Of a DNA stretch of 64,000 nucleotides, positions 44,595 to 53,185 are shown piece after piece. A model generated the notes under the pieces. That model was not told the origin of the DNA, searched no databases, and was given only the letters and a program-made list of their open reading frames with translations. Origin of the DNA: an uncultured Lachnospiraceae bacterium (GTDB lineage: Bacteria > Bacillota > Clostridia > Lachnospirales > Lachnospiraceae); assembly GCA_910580015.1 (NCBI GenBank), contig CAJTVT010000004.1, positions 39,851 to 103,850 of the forward strand, written 5' to 3'. Position 1 is the stretch's first letter; each line of letters begins with the position of its first letter. The position numbers were made by a program, and so were the translations under genes.

Positions 44595-44641
44595 AAATGG
44601 AGAGGAGTCTCCATTTTCACAGGGATGCTTGGGGCATCCCT
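44595..44641 (+). promoter_or_regulatory. two stacked hairpins in the leuB leader
   Basis: Hairpin 1: AAATGGAGA (44595-44603) with TCTCCATTT (44608-44616), four-base loop GGAG, followed by TTC, terminator-like. Hairpin 2: AGGGATGC (44621-44628) with GCATCCCT (44634-44641). Both lie in the 273-base gap before leuB. No T-box features and no leucine-rich leader peptide were found; the only short frame (44521) encodes MISIKKKNIPSG without a ribosome site. It may be an attenuator or a weak terminator. Confidence 0.45.
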
Positions 44642-44670
44642 AGAATAGAGATGAGGAAGGAAGAGAGAGC

Positions 44671-45774
44671 ATGAATTACCAGGTTGGAGTGATTTCCGGA
44701 GATGGTATTGGGCCGGAGATTGTAAGAGAGGCAAAGAAAGTGTTAGATCAGGTGGGGAAGGTATTTGGCCATACTTTTTCCTATGATGAGATATTGATGG
44801 GTGGCGTCTCCATTGACGCTACAGGGGTGCCCCTGACGGAGGAAGCGATTGCGCAGGCGAAAGCGGCACAGGCAGTGCTGATGGGATCGATTGGAGGGAA
44901 TACAAGTACCTCCCCATGGTATCAGCTTCCGCCCCAGTTAAGACCAGAAGCAGGGCTTTTAAAGCTTCGGAAATCCCTGAACCTGTTTGCTAATTTAAGA
45001 CCAGCATATTTATATGAGGAGTTAAAAGAGGCATGCCCTCTGCGGGAAGATCTGATCGGTGATGGTTTTGATATGATGATTATGCGTGAGCTTACCGGCG
45101 GCCTGTATTTTGGGAACAGAGTAACCGAGGAGCGAGATGGCGTGATGACTGCGGAAGATACGCTTACATATAATGAAAATGAGATCCGCAGAATTGCAAA
45201 GCGAGGATTTGACATTGCCATGAAGCGCAGGAAGAAAGTGACCAGCGTGGATAAAGCAAATGTGTTGGATTCCTCCCGACTTTGGAGGAAAATTGTGGAA
45301 GAGGTTGCAAAAGATTATCCCGAAGTTGCCTTGGAGCATATGTTGGTAGATAACTGTGCAATGCAGTTGGTCAAGGATCCACGGCAATTTGATGTGATTT
45401 TGACAGAGAACATGTTTGGTGATATATTATCGGATGAGGCAAGTATGGTGACAGGTTCCATTGGAATGTTGTCCTCTGCAAGTCTGAATGATACAAAATT
45501 CGGTCTGTATGAACCTAGTGGTGGTTCTGCGCCGGACATTGCAGGAAAAGGCATTGCCAATCCGATTGCCACGATATTGAGTGCAGCTATGATGTTGCGG
45601 TATTCTTTTGATCTGGACCAGGAAGCAGATGCTGTGGAGGAAGCAGTAAAGCAAGTGCTGAAAGAGGGCTTTCGAACAATTGATATCATGCCTCAGGAGG
45701 AGGCAAAGAAAGCGTTCGTGACTCAGGTTGGAACGGTTCAGATGGGAGATTTGATTGCAGAGCGGATAAAATAG
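44671..45774 (+). CDS. leuB: 3-isopropylmalate dehydrogenase
   Basis: Oxidises and decarboxylates 3-isopropylmalate in leucine biosynthesis. 367 residues: N-terminal GDGIGPEIV, LRKSLNLFANLRP, RELTGGLYFG (typical of LeuB rather than isocitrate dehydrogenase), substrate and metal residues in DNCAMQLV and ENMFGDILSDEASM, and the NAD-binding GSAPDIAGKGIANP. GAGGAAGG precedes the ATG. ilvB follows closely; leuA, leuCD and ilvC are not in the window. Confidence 0.96.
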   Translation: MNYQVGVISGDGIGPEIVREAKKVLDQVGKVFGHTFSYDEILMGGVSIDATGVPLTEEAIAQAKAAQAVLMGSIGGNTSTSPWYQLPPQLRPEAGLLKLRKSLNLFANLRPAYLYEELKEACPLREDLIGDGFDMMIMRELTGGLYFGNRVTEERDGVMTAEDTLTYNENEIRRIAKRGFDIAMKRRKKVTSVDKANVLDSSRLWRKIVEEVAKDYPEVALEHMLVDNCAMQLVKDPRQFDVILTENMFGDILSDEASMVTGSIGMLSSASLNDTKFGLYEPSGGSAPDIAGKGIANPIATILSAAMMLRYSFDLDQEADAVEEAVKQVLKEGFRTIDIMPQEEAKKAFVTQVGTVQMGDLIAERIK

Positions 45775-45792
45775 AAAGTGAGGAACGATAAT

Positions 45793-47469
45793 ATGCAGTT
45801 GACAGGAGCACAGATTGTTATTGAGTGTCTGAAAGAGCAAGGTGTGGATACTGTCTTTGGCTATCCGGGAGGAGCCATTTTAAATGTGTATGATGAATTA
45901 TATAAGCACAGCCATGAGATTACACATGTGCTGACATCCCATGAACAGGGAGCGAGCCATGCGGCGGACGGCTATGCCAGGGCCACAGGAAGAGTGGGAG
46001 TCTGTTTTGCCACTTCCGGGCCAGGAGCTACCAATCTGGTGACAGGCATTGCCACCGCATATATGGATTCGGTTCCAATGGTGGCGCTGACTTGTAATGT
46101 GGGAGTGTCTCTGCTTGGAAAAGACAGTTTTCAGGAAATTGATATTGCAGGAATCACCACTCCCATTACGAAGCATAATTTTATTGTAAAGGATGTTGCT
46201 AAATTGGCTGAGACCATCCGTAGGGCATTTCGCATTGCACAAAAAGGCAGACCAGGCCCTGTGCTGGTGGATATTCCGAAGGATGTGACGGAAAAGAAAA
46301 CAGAATTTACACCCATTGTCATCGAACAGGAGGAACGATTTGCCGAATATATTACAGAGGAGTCTTTGGAACGAGCAGCAGAGCTAATTTGTAGGTCTCA
46401 AAAGCCATATATATTTGTTGGCGGCGGAGCTGTGATCTCGGAGGCAAGCGAAGAGCTGTTGGAATTTGTGGAGAAGGTACAGGCTCCAGTGGCGGATTCC
46501 TTGATGGGTAAGGGTGCATTTGATGGAAATCATAGATTTTACACGGGAATGCTTGGGATGCATGGGACCAAGACTTCCAATTACGGCGTCAGTGAATGTG
46601 ATCTGCTGATTGCAATTGGTGTTCGCTTCAGCGACCGTGTCACTGGAAATGCCAAAAAATTTGCAAAGAATGCCAAGATTCTTCAGTTTGATATTGACCC
46701 AGCAGAGATTAATAAGAATATTTTGACAGATGCTCATATTATTGGAGACGTCAAAGAAATTCTTACTCGGCTGAATCAAAAGATTTCCCAGCAGGAGCAC
46801 AAGGAATGGGTGGATAAGATTCTAAAATATAAAGAAACTTATCCTTTGAAATATGCAGATGCTGGGCTAAGTGGGCCCTATATTATACAAGAAATTTACA
46901 GACAGACCAAAGGGGATGCCATTCTCGTGACAGAAGTGGGCCAGCATCAGATGTGGGCAGCGCAGTTCTACCGTTACAGTAGACCACGTACCTTGATCAC
47001 ATCAGGAGGTCTTGGAACGATGGGCTATGGCTTGGGAGCTGCAATTGGAGCACAGATGGCATGTATGGATAAACAGGTGGTCAATGTTGCAGGAGACGGC
47101 TGTTTCCGCATGAATATGAATGAAATTGCTACCGCAGTACGCCAGAAACTTCCACTGATTCAGGTCGTGATCAATAACCATGTACTGGGAATGGTGCGCC
47201 AGTGGCAGACATTATTCTATGAACAACATTATTCTGCCACAGTTTTAAATGACAGTGTGGATTTTGCAAAGCTGGCAGATGCCATGGGAGCCAAAGGCGT
47301 CCGTGTGACAGATCGAGAGGAATTTCAAAAGGCATTTGCAGAAGCATTGGAGAGCAAAATGCCAGTTCTAATTGATTGTATTATCGACAGTGATGACAAG
47401 GTGTGGCCTATGGTGGCGCCTGGGACAGCTATCAGTGAAGCATTTGACGAGAGTGATATCAAAAAATAA
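45793..47469 (+). CDS. ilvB: acetolactate synthase large subunit
   Basis: ThDP-dependent first common enzyme of valine and isoleucine synthesis. 558 residues, with the catalytic Glu region TSHEQGASHAADGYARATG, the central FAD/DHS-like domain, and the ThDP motif GDGCFRMNMNEIATA...NNHVLGMVRQWQ. Start at ATG 45793, 18 bases after leuB; a further upstream start would overlap the ribosome site. No small regulatory subunit (ilvN) is adjacent. Confidence 0.94.
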   Translation: MQLTGAQIVIECLKEQGVDTVFGYPGGAILNVYDELYKHSHEITHVLTSHEQGASHAADGYARATGRVGVCFATSGPGATNLVTGIATAYMDSVPMVALTCNVGVSLLGKDSFQEIDIAGITTPITKHNFIVKDVAKLAETIRRAFRIAQKGRPGPVLVDIPKDVTEKKTEFTPIVIEQEERFAEYITEESLERAAELICRSQKPYIFVGGGAVISEASEELLEFVEKVQAPVADSLMGKGAFDGNHRFYTGMLGMHGTKTSNYGVSECDLLIAIGVRFSDRVTGNAKKFAKNAKILQFDIDPAEINKNILTDAHIIGDVKEILTRLNQKISQQEHKEWVDKILKYKETYPLKYADAGLSGPYIIQEIYRQTKGDAILVTEVGQHQMWAAQFYRYSRPRTLITSGGLGTMGYGLGAAIGAQMACMDKQVVNVAGDGCFRMNMNEIATAVRQKLPLIQVVINNHVLGMVRQWQTLFYEQHYSATVLNDSVDFAKLADAMGAKGVRVTDREEFQKAFAEALESKMPVLIDCIIDSDDKVWPMVAPGTAISEAFDESDIKK

Positions 47470-47599
47470 TGGTAACGTGTATTCTATAGGGAGCTTTAGA
47501 GTTTCATCATAGGATATTAAAATAAATACGTATAAATGCGTATGGAAATGGCTGCTGTCTGGTATGCGATATGTGCAAAGGCAGCAAGAGGAGGAAAAG

Positions 47600-48679
47600 A
47601 TGAGTAGAGTTTATAATTTTTCCGCAGGGCCAGCCGTTTTGCCGGAAGAGGTTTTGCGTGAAGCAGCAGAGGAAATGATGGATTATAAAGGAAGCGGTAT
47701 GTCCGTAATGGAAATGAGCCATCGTTCCAAAGTGTATGATACGATTATCAAGGAGGCAGAGGCAGATTTAAGAGAGTTGATGAATATCCCAGACAATTAT
47801 AAAGTATTATTTTTGCAGGGTGGAGCATCACAGCAATTTGCCATGATTCCGATGAATCTTATGAAAAATAAGAAAGCAGCGTATATAGTGACTGGACAGT
47901 GGGCAAAGAAGGCGTTCCAGGAGGGACAGATCTATGGGGAAGCCGTGAAAGTGGCATCTTCAGAAGATGAGACATTTTCCTATATTCCAGATTGCTCTGA
48001 TTTGGATATCCCAGAAGATGCAGATTATGTATATATTTGTGAGAACAATACCATTTACGGTACAAAATATAAGACACTTCCAAATACGAAAGGACACACC
48101 TTGGTGGCGGATGTTTCTTCTTGTTTCTTGTCTGAGCCAGTGGATGTATCAAAGTATGGAATTATCTACGGCGGTGTGCAGAAAAATATCGGTCCAGCAG
48201 GTGTGGTGATTGTGATTATTCGAGAAGACCTGATTACAGAGGATACGCTTCCAGGTACTCCCACAATGTTGAAATACAAGACCCACGCAGACGCAGATTC
48301 TTTGTACAATACACCACCTGCTTATGGTATTTATATCTGTGGCAAGGTATTTCAGTGGATAAAAAAGATGGGTGGACTTACAGCCATGAAAGAGCACAAT
48401 GAGGCAAAGGCAAAGATTCTTTATGATTTCTTGGATCAGAGTAACATGTTCCAGGGAACTGTTCGGAAAGAGGATCGTTCATTGATGAATGTTCCCTTTG
48501 TGACAGGAGATAAGGATCTGGATGCAAAATTTGTCAAAGAGGCAGAAGCAGCAGGTTTTGTGAATCTGAAAGGCCACAGGACAGTGGGCGGCATGCGTGC
48601 CAGCATTTACAATGCAATGCCCGTAGAAGGTGTGCAGAAGTTAGTTGACTTTATGAAGAAGTTTGAAGAGGAGAATTAA
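47600..48679 (+). CDS. serC: phosphoserine aminotransferase
   Basis: Makes phosphoserine from 3-phosphohydroxypyruvate. 359 residues: start VYNFSAGPAVLPEEVL, LLFLQGGASQQFA-type motif (VLFLQGGASQQFAMIP), the PLP lysine in YGGVQKNIGPAG, and the C-terminal GGMRASIYNAMP. ATG 47600 follows AGAGGAGG; an in-frame start at 47564 lacks one. It overlaps nothing and is followed one base later by serA, forming a serine-biosynthesis pair. Confidence 0.96.
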   Translation: MSRVYNFSAGPAVLPEEVLREAAEEMMDYKGSGMSVMEMSHRSKVYDTIIKEAEADLRELMNIPDNYKVLFLQGGASQQFAMIPMNLMKNKKAAYIVTGQWAKKAFQEGQIYGEAVKVASSEDETFSYIPDCSDLDIPEDADYVYICENNTIYGTKYKTLPNTKGHTLVADVSSCFLSEPVDVSKYGIIYGGVQKNIGPAGVVIVIIREDLITEDTLPGTPTMLKYKTHADADSLYNTPPAYGIYICGKVFQWIKKMGGLTAMKEHNEAKAKILYDFLDQSNMFQGTVRKEDRSLMNVPFVTGDKDLDAKFVKEAEAAGFVNLKGHRTVGGMRASIYNAMPVEGVQKLVDFMKKFEEEN

Positions 48680-48680
48680 G

Positions 48681-49844
48681 ATGTATCAGTATTATTGTTT
48701 GAATCCCATCGCAAACGTAGGACTTGATTTGTTTGGAGGGGATTATACAAAGACAGAAGAGTTGAAGGATGCCCAGGCAGTGCTGGTGAGAAGTGCCGCC
48801 ATGCATGAGATGGACTTGCCGGAAGGACTTTATGCGGTTGCCAGAGCAGGAGCAGGTGTAAACAATATTCCTCTGGATAAATGTGCAGATCAGGGAATTG
48901 TAGTATTCAATACGCCTGGAGCCAATGCCAATGGTGTAAAAGAGCTGGTGTTTGCAGGGATGCTCCTTGCTTCCCGTGATATTACAGGGGGAATTGCATG
49001 GGTACTGGAACATAAGGACAGTGAGACCATTGCCAAAGACGCAGAGAAAGCCAAGAAAGCCTTTGCTGGCTGCGAAATCTGTGGCAAGAAATTAGGAGTG
49101 ATCGGTCTGGGCGCAATCGGTGTGAAAGTGGCAAATGCGGCTACCCATCTGGGAATGGACGTGTACGGCTATGATCCATATATCTCAGTAAATGCAGCAT
49201 GGAATCTGTCCAGAAGTGTGAAACATATCAGCAATGTGGAGGATATCTACAAAGAATGTGATTATATCACGGTCCATGTTCCGCTGTTGGATAGTACGAA
49301 GAAAATGCTGAATCAGGAAGCTTTTGCCTTGATGAAGGATGGCGTGGTCATTCTCAACTTTGCAAGAGATCTTCTCGTAGACGAGGAGGCAATTCTGGAA
49401 GCGATCAAAGAGGGCAAAGTTAAGAGATATGTCTCTGACTTCCCTAACAGCACAACAGCAGGAAAAGAAGGCTGTATTGTCATTCCTCATCTGGGAGCTT
49501 CCACTGCAGAGTCAGAAGACAATTGTGCTGTTATGGCAGTGCAGGAGGTTATGGACTATCTGGAGAATGGAAATATCCATAATTCTGTCAATTTCCCAAA
49601 TTGTGATATGGGCGTCTGTGCAGCCGCAGGGCGTGTGGCAGTTCTGCACAAAAATATCAAAGGTATGATTGGCCAATATACGGCTGTTATGGGAAATAAT
49701 AATATCAATATCTCAGATATGACTAACAAGAGCAGAGGAGATTATGCATATTCTCTGCTGGATATTGACACCCCAGTTACAGAGGCGGCTGTGGAGCAGC
49801 TTAAGGGGATTGAGGGTGTACTCAAAGTCAGAGTTATCAAATAG
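48681..49844 (+). CDS. serA: D-3-phosphoglycerate dehydrogenase with ACT domain
   Basis: First enzyme of serine synthesis. 387 residues: a D-2-hydroxyacid dehydrogenase core with the NAD motif GLGAIGVKVANA, ARAGAGVNNIPLDKC and LNFARDLLVDEEA (Arg), a glutamate in the ...NSTTAGKEG region, and IPHLGASTAESEDNCA with the catalytic His. The C-terminal 70 residues form an ACT domain (VMGNNNINISDMTNKSRG) that could bind serine for feedback control. This is the short clostridial form without the intervening ASB domain. Confidence 0.9.
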   Translation: MYQYYCLNPIANVGLDLFGGDYTKTEELKDAQAVLVRSAAMHEMDLPEGLYAVARAGAGVNNIPLDKCADQGIVVFNTPGANANGVKELVFAGMLLASRDITGGIAWVLEHKDSETIAKDAEKAKKAFAGCEICGKKLGVIGLGAIGVKVANAATHLGMDVYGYDPYISVNAAWNLSRSVKHISNVEDIYKECDYITVHVPLLDSTKKMLNQEAFALMKDGVVILNFARDLLVDEEAILEAIKEGKVKRYVSDFPNSTTAGKEGCIVIPHLGASTAESEDNCAVMAVQEVMDYLENGNIHNSVNFPNCDMGVCAAAGRVAVLHKNIKGMIGQYTAVMGNNNINISDMTNKSRGDYAYSLLDIDTPVTEAAVEQLKGIEGVLKVRVIK

Positions 49845-49892
49845 AATAGAGACATTCGAACAATATATCCCTATGTGATAAGAAGATGATAG

Positions 49893-49994
49893 AAGGGGAT
49901 GTTGCAAAATACAGGGATTCTACAATGTATCGTTTCAAGAAAGAAATATTGGAACGATATGTTGTAGAAACTTCCTGTTTTGCAACATCCCCTT
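49893..49994. repeat. ~100-bp long imperfect hairpin after serA
   Basis: AAGGGGATGTTGCAAAA (49893-49909) pairs perfectly with its complement at 49978-49994. Inside it TTCTACAA/TTGTAGAA and an ATCGTTTC-type segment (49929-49936 with 49951-49958) also pair, so nearly the whole 102 bases fold into one arm with few bulges. TTTT follows on the + strand, so it could terminate serC-serA, but it is much longer than a normal terminator. Confidence 0.7.
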
Positions 49995-50019
49995 TTGCAT
50001 ATATATTTCGTGATCAATG

Positions 50020-50125
50020 ATCTCCAACTGCGCTGAGCACGACCATGCTGCGGCATCTATATTTTTGCGCGTGTGCAGTTCTTGGAGATGCCAGAACTAC
50101 GGTGATTTATAATCACCATAGTTCT
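50020..50125. repeat. two further inverted repeats before the HD gene
   Basis: ATCTCC-AACTGC (50020-50031) pairs with GCAGTT-CTT-GGAGAT (50075-50089), and AGAACTACGGTGATT (50093-50107) pairs with AATCACCATAGTTCT (50111-50125) with one mismatch. The latter ends 8 bases from the HD gene's stop, so it may act as the leftward terminator, though T runs are lacking. Confidence 0.55.
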
Positions 50126-50133
50126 AGATAGCA

Positions 50134-51405
50134 TCAATATTTTTTGTTGTAGTGCATGAGAATCATATTCAGGGAATGATCTTCGTCCATCATGCGGTGG
50201 AATGTGTTGTATATATTAGCGCAACAATTCTGTGTTTTTAGAATAACCTGATCAAAATGTTTTTCTAATACTCGTAAGAGCTTATCATCCATTTTGCAGG
50301 AGCGATATTTCTCTTGTAAAGTGGAGAGAAGTTTGGGGTAGTGATAGAGCGTAAAATTCAGCTCTGGCGTCATTGAGTCGCTCATCAGATATGAGAGAGC
50401 TACGGTCTCTGCTTCCACAGGAGGTTCAAAGTCCGGTGGACGGTTGTTTGCCCAGCATTCCAGCAGAAGCAAGGAATCATTGATCGTGTTGAGAATCTCA
50501 GATTCCACACTTCCAGAAAGGATGTCTCTCGTAGTGTCCATGGTGGAACAACAGTATAATTCTGACAGATATTGATGGTAATCTTTCATGTTGGACAACG
50601 CAGAGGGCAAGGAAATCTTGCCAATGTTGTGAAGCATTGCCGCAAGCTGTATAATCTTGCGGGATTCTTCAGGCAGCCGCAGAATATTTGCAATCTGTTC
50701 ACTCAGTTGAACAGCATAATTTGTGTGCAGCGCAGTATATTCATTTCGAAAATCTACAGAGAAAATAAATGTTGTCAGATAATTATGTAACTGTGTGTCT
50801 GTAGTGGTAAAATGATGTCTGGCATAATCACTGATTTCCTGTTGATATTCCATGGAATGAATATGCTCCATGATGTGATGTTTTTCGTCCGAGTTGTGGA
50901 ACCAGCGAATATCGGCAGGAAAAAATAAAGTTCCGCTGCAATTTTCTAAAAAGGAATCCAATTGCTGAGCATCATTCAGTACACAGAAAACGTCAATCCG
51001 ATCGGCAAGATAAATCAGTTTCGCAATATCTCTGTGATAATTGCTGATGGGGACAGGGTAATACTGTGCATTGCAATGGTGATGATATAGAATAACGTCT
51101 GCATATTCCGGCAACGGGGAAAATGTCTTAAACAGGAGATAACCGAACACGGAATGTTCCATGGGATTATTGATATCAAAACTCAACATGGAATCAAGCT
51201 CTTTTTCCTTATAAGCCCCAATGTCGTGGAGCAGGCCAAGCATAAAAATATTCTGTTTTTCTTGCTGGGTATATCGTTTGGTGTCCTCCAGCATTTTCAT
51301 GAGAATATATGCAACACGTTCTCCGTGATTGCTCAGCCGCGGATCCTGATGCCGGAAAGAATGGCAGATGACATCCACAATATTGATAAGCGGCGGTCCA
51401 TTCAT
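50134..51405 (-). CDS. HD-domain protein with two HD modules (HD-GYP-like)
   Basis: 423 residues. The first HD module (about residues 20-140) has HGERVAYI, LGLLHDIGAYK, MEHSVFGY and YHHHC, the metal ligands expected of an active phosphohydrolase. The second (about 235-345) reads LHNIGKISLPSA: the HD pair is HN, so the metal site is probably incomplete. Spacing resembles HD-GYP cyclic-di-GMP phosphodiesterases, but no exact GYP is seen. No membrane or sensor domain. Start at 51405, with GGAGG 8 bases upstream. It has a near-consensus promoter overlapping that of the divergent mscS. Confidence 0.75.
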   Translation of the reverse strand: MNGPPLINIVDVICHSFRHQDPRLSNHGERVAYILMKMLEDTKRYTQQEKQNIFMLGLLHDIGAYKEKELDSMLSFDINNPMEHSVFGYLLFKTFSPLPEYADVILYHHHCNAQYYPVPISNYHRDIAKLIYLADRIDVFCVLNDAQQLDSFLENCSGTLFFPADIRWFHNSDEKHHIMEHIHSMEYQQEISDYARHHFTTTDTQLHNYLTTFIFSVDFRNEYTALHTNYAVQLSEQIANILRLPEESRKIIQLAAMLHNIGKISLPSALSNMKDYHQYLSELYCCSTMDTTRDILSGSVESEILNTINDSLLLLECWANNRPPDFEPPVEAETVALSYLMSDSMTPELNFTLYHYPKLLSTLQEKYRSCKMDDKLLRVLEKHFDQVILKTQNCCANIYNTFHRMMDEDHSLNMILMHYNKKY

Positions 51406-51443
51406 ACTACATACCTCCATTCATTAAAAATTTGAAATACTAT

Positions 51444-51473
51444 TTGCCTTACGTGCGCAATTTATATTATAAT
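51444..51473 (+). promoter_or_regulatory. candidate promoter of the MscS gene
   Basis: TTGCCT (51444-51449), 18-base spacer, TATAAT (51468-51473), about 73 bases upstream of the MscS start. Confidence 0.55.
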
Positions 51474-51476
51474 TTA

Positions 51477-51505
51477 ATTATAGTAAATTTGAAATCCAGT
51501 GTCAA
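51477..51505 (-). promoter_or_regulatory. consensus sigma-A promoter of the HD-domain gene
   Basis: Read on the - strand: TTGACA (51505-51500), 17-base spacer, TATAAT (51482-51477); both hexamers are perfect. Its start site would fall within the -10 of the opposing MscS promoter, so the two should interfere. Confidence 0.75.
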
Positions 51506-51545
51506 TAAAACAATTCTTATGCTGGGATTTAGAAAAGGAGGAAAA

Positions 51546-52484
51546 ATGGGAATCGTAACAAAAGCGGCTTTGCTGGGGAACTCTATTCTGGCAAAGGAAG
51601 ACACGAAAACGATGACAGAGAATTTAGCGGAACTGGAAGAATTGCAGAAAATTGCGGAACCAGGGGTGTTGAGAGGATATTTGGAAGATCTAATGCCAAT
51701 ACTCATGGATTTTGCGCTGCGGGTATTGATGGCTTTTTTGATCTATGTGGTTGGGAAAAGGATTATCAAGTGGCTCAGAAAATTATTGAGGAGAGCCTTG
51801 GAGCGGTCCAGTGTGGATGAAGGGGTAAGCCAGTTTATGGATTCCCTTGCGAAAATTGTGTTGAATGTAGTTCTGGTTCTGGCAGTCATAAATCAGATGG
51901 GCGTTGCGACCACCTCAGTGGTAGCGGTGCTTGGTTCTGCTGGATTGGCCGCGGGTCTAGCGCTGCAGGGAAGTCTTTCAAATTTTGCAGGTGGAGTCTT
52001 GATTTTATTGTTTAAACCTTTTAAAGTTGGGGATTATATTATTGAGGATGCTCATAAAAATGAAGGAACGGTATCAGAAATTATGATTTTCTATACAAAG
52101 TTAGCCACAGGAGACAACCGGACCGTGGTAATTCCCAATGGAACACTGGCTAATTCTAGTATTACAAATGTGACGCAGCAGGACAAGCGGCGAGTGGATC
52201 TGTATGTGGGGATATCCTATGAATCTGATATGAAGAAGGCAAAAGAACTCTTGGCAGAACTTGCCAAGAAGGAAATGGCAAGATTGCCAGAAGAGGATTT
52301 GTTGGTGTTCGTGGATGCCTTGGAGGACAGTAGTGTTCGCTTAGGTTGTAGGCTTTGGGTAGCAGCAGGGGATTATTGGGCTGTGAAATGGAGGCTTACG
52401 GAGCAGATAAAGGAAGTATTTGAAGAAAATCAGATTGAGATTCCTTATAACCAGCTTACGGTTTCTCTGAAACAGAATGGTTGA
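51546..52484 (+). CDS. MscS-family mechanosensitive channel
   Basis: 312 residues. Start at ATG 51546 with AAAAGGAGG upstream; longer forms lack a site. After a hydrophilic N-terminus, hydrophobic helices at about 45-70 and 90-115 lead into the pore helix with the Gly/Ala pattern VLGSAGLAAGLALQGSLSNFAGG and then the FKPFKVGDYI motif and the cytoplasmic beta and alpha-beta domains (NRTVVIPNGTLANSSITN). It relieves osmotic down-shock. Small channel of MscS type, with no extra domains. Confidence 0.93.
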   Translation: MGIVTKAALLGNSILAKEDTKTMTENLAELEELQKIAEPGVLRGYLEDLMPILMDFALRVLMAFLIYVVGKRIIKWLRKLLRRALERSSVDEGVSQFMDSLAKIVLNVVLVLAVINQMGVATTSVVAVLGSAGLAAGLALQGSLSNFAGGVLILLFKPFKVGDYIIEDAHKNEGTVSEIMIFYTKLATGDNRTVVIPNGTLANSSITNVTQQDKRRVDLYVGISYESDMKKAKELLAELAKKEMARLPEEDLLVFVDALEDSSVRLGCRLWVAAGDYWAVKWRLTEQIKEVFEENQIEIPYNQLTVSLKQNG

Positions 52485-52758
52485 TATGCCATGTATTTCG
52501 TTGACAAGACTGGAAGAATATGTTAAGCTGTAGCGTATGGCGCATATGGACAGCGTAGGATAAGCTGAGGGAATCGATTTGATAATAGAGAATCGAAGAA
52601 TGAAAAAAGCTTTGTTGGACACATCCTTGAACTTGGAGGTAATCCTGCAAAGTGGCTTTATTTTGCGTAGTCAATGATTTTCAGTCGCTAACGACACATT
52701 GAGAAATATCATCACTTTTAACGTGAAGATAGGAAAGGAATTTAGGAGGAAGTATTTT

Positions 52759-52962
52759 ATGCAACAGGGAACAGTGAAATGGTTTAATGCCAAAAAGGGT
52801 TATGGTTTTATTTCAGATGCAGAGGGCAATGATGTTTTTGTACATTTTTCAGCGTTGAATATGGATGGATTCAAAGAGTTAAAAGATGGCGAAGCAGTAG
52901 AATTTGAAGTTGTGGAGGGGGAAAAAGGGCCACAGGCTTCAAATGTTGTGCGCTTGGCATAA
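52759..52962 (+). CDS. cold-shock protein
   Basis: 67-residue single cold-shock domain with both RNA-binding motifs, KGYGFI and VFVHF. ATG 52759 follows AGGAGG; a longer in-frame start at 52699 has no support. The 274-base gap upstream is long for a single gene and, as in other csp genes, probably includes an extended leader; no convincing promoter was found in it (TTGACA at 52501 has a poor -10). Confidence 0.95.
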   Translation: MQQGTVKWFNAKKGYGFISDAEGNDVFVHFSALNMDGFKELKDGEAVEFEVVEGEKGPQASNVVRLA

Positions 52963-53024
52963 AGAATCTAATTTCTGTAATATTCGAGGATTTTTAAATC
53001 AACGAATGGATAAGAATGAACCAG

Positions 53025-53050
53025 GAGGCTGCCTGTGAAGGCAGTCTCTA
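53025..53050 (+). terminator. hairpin after the cold-shock gene
   Basis: GAGGCTGCCT (53025-53034) pairs with AGGCAGTCTC (53039-53048; one G-T pair), loop GTGA, followed by TATTTATA. Stable stem, weak T tail. Confidence 0.6.
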
Positions 53051-53185
53051 TTTATACTAAGCGTCAGAAGAACTACCGCTTATAAATGGCTGCATCCCAT
53101 GAGGCATGGTTTCGCTTTGTGGCTGCGCAAGGCAAATTTCACTGGCCTTGCGTATGAATTTATTATTTTGAAAGGATATAGGACT

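Noticed and set aside
44438..44670. T-box or leucine leader peptide before leuB
   Set aside because: No T-box motif (GGTGG...) and the only small frame has no ribosome site and no leucine run.
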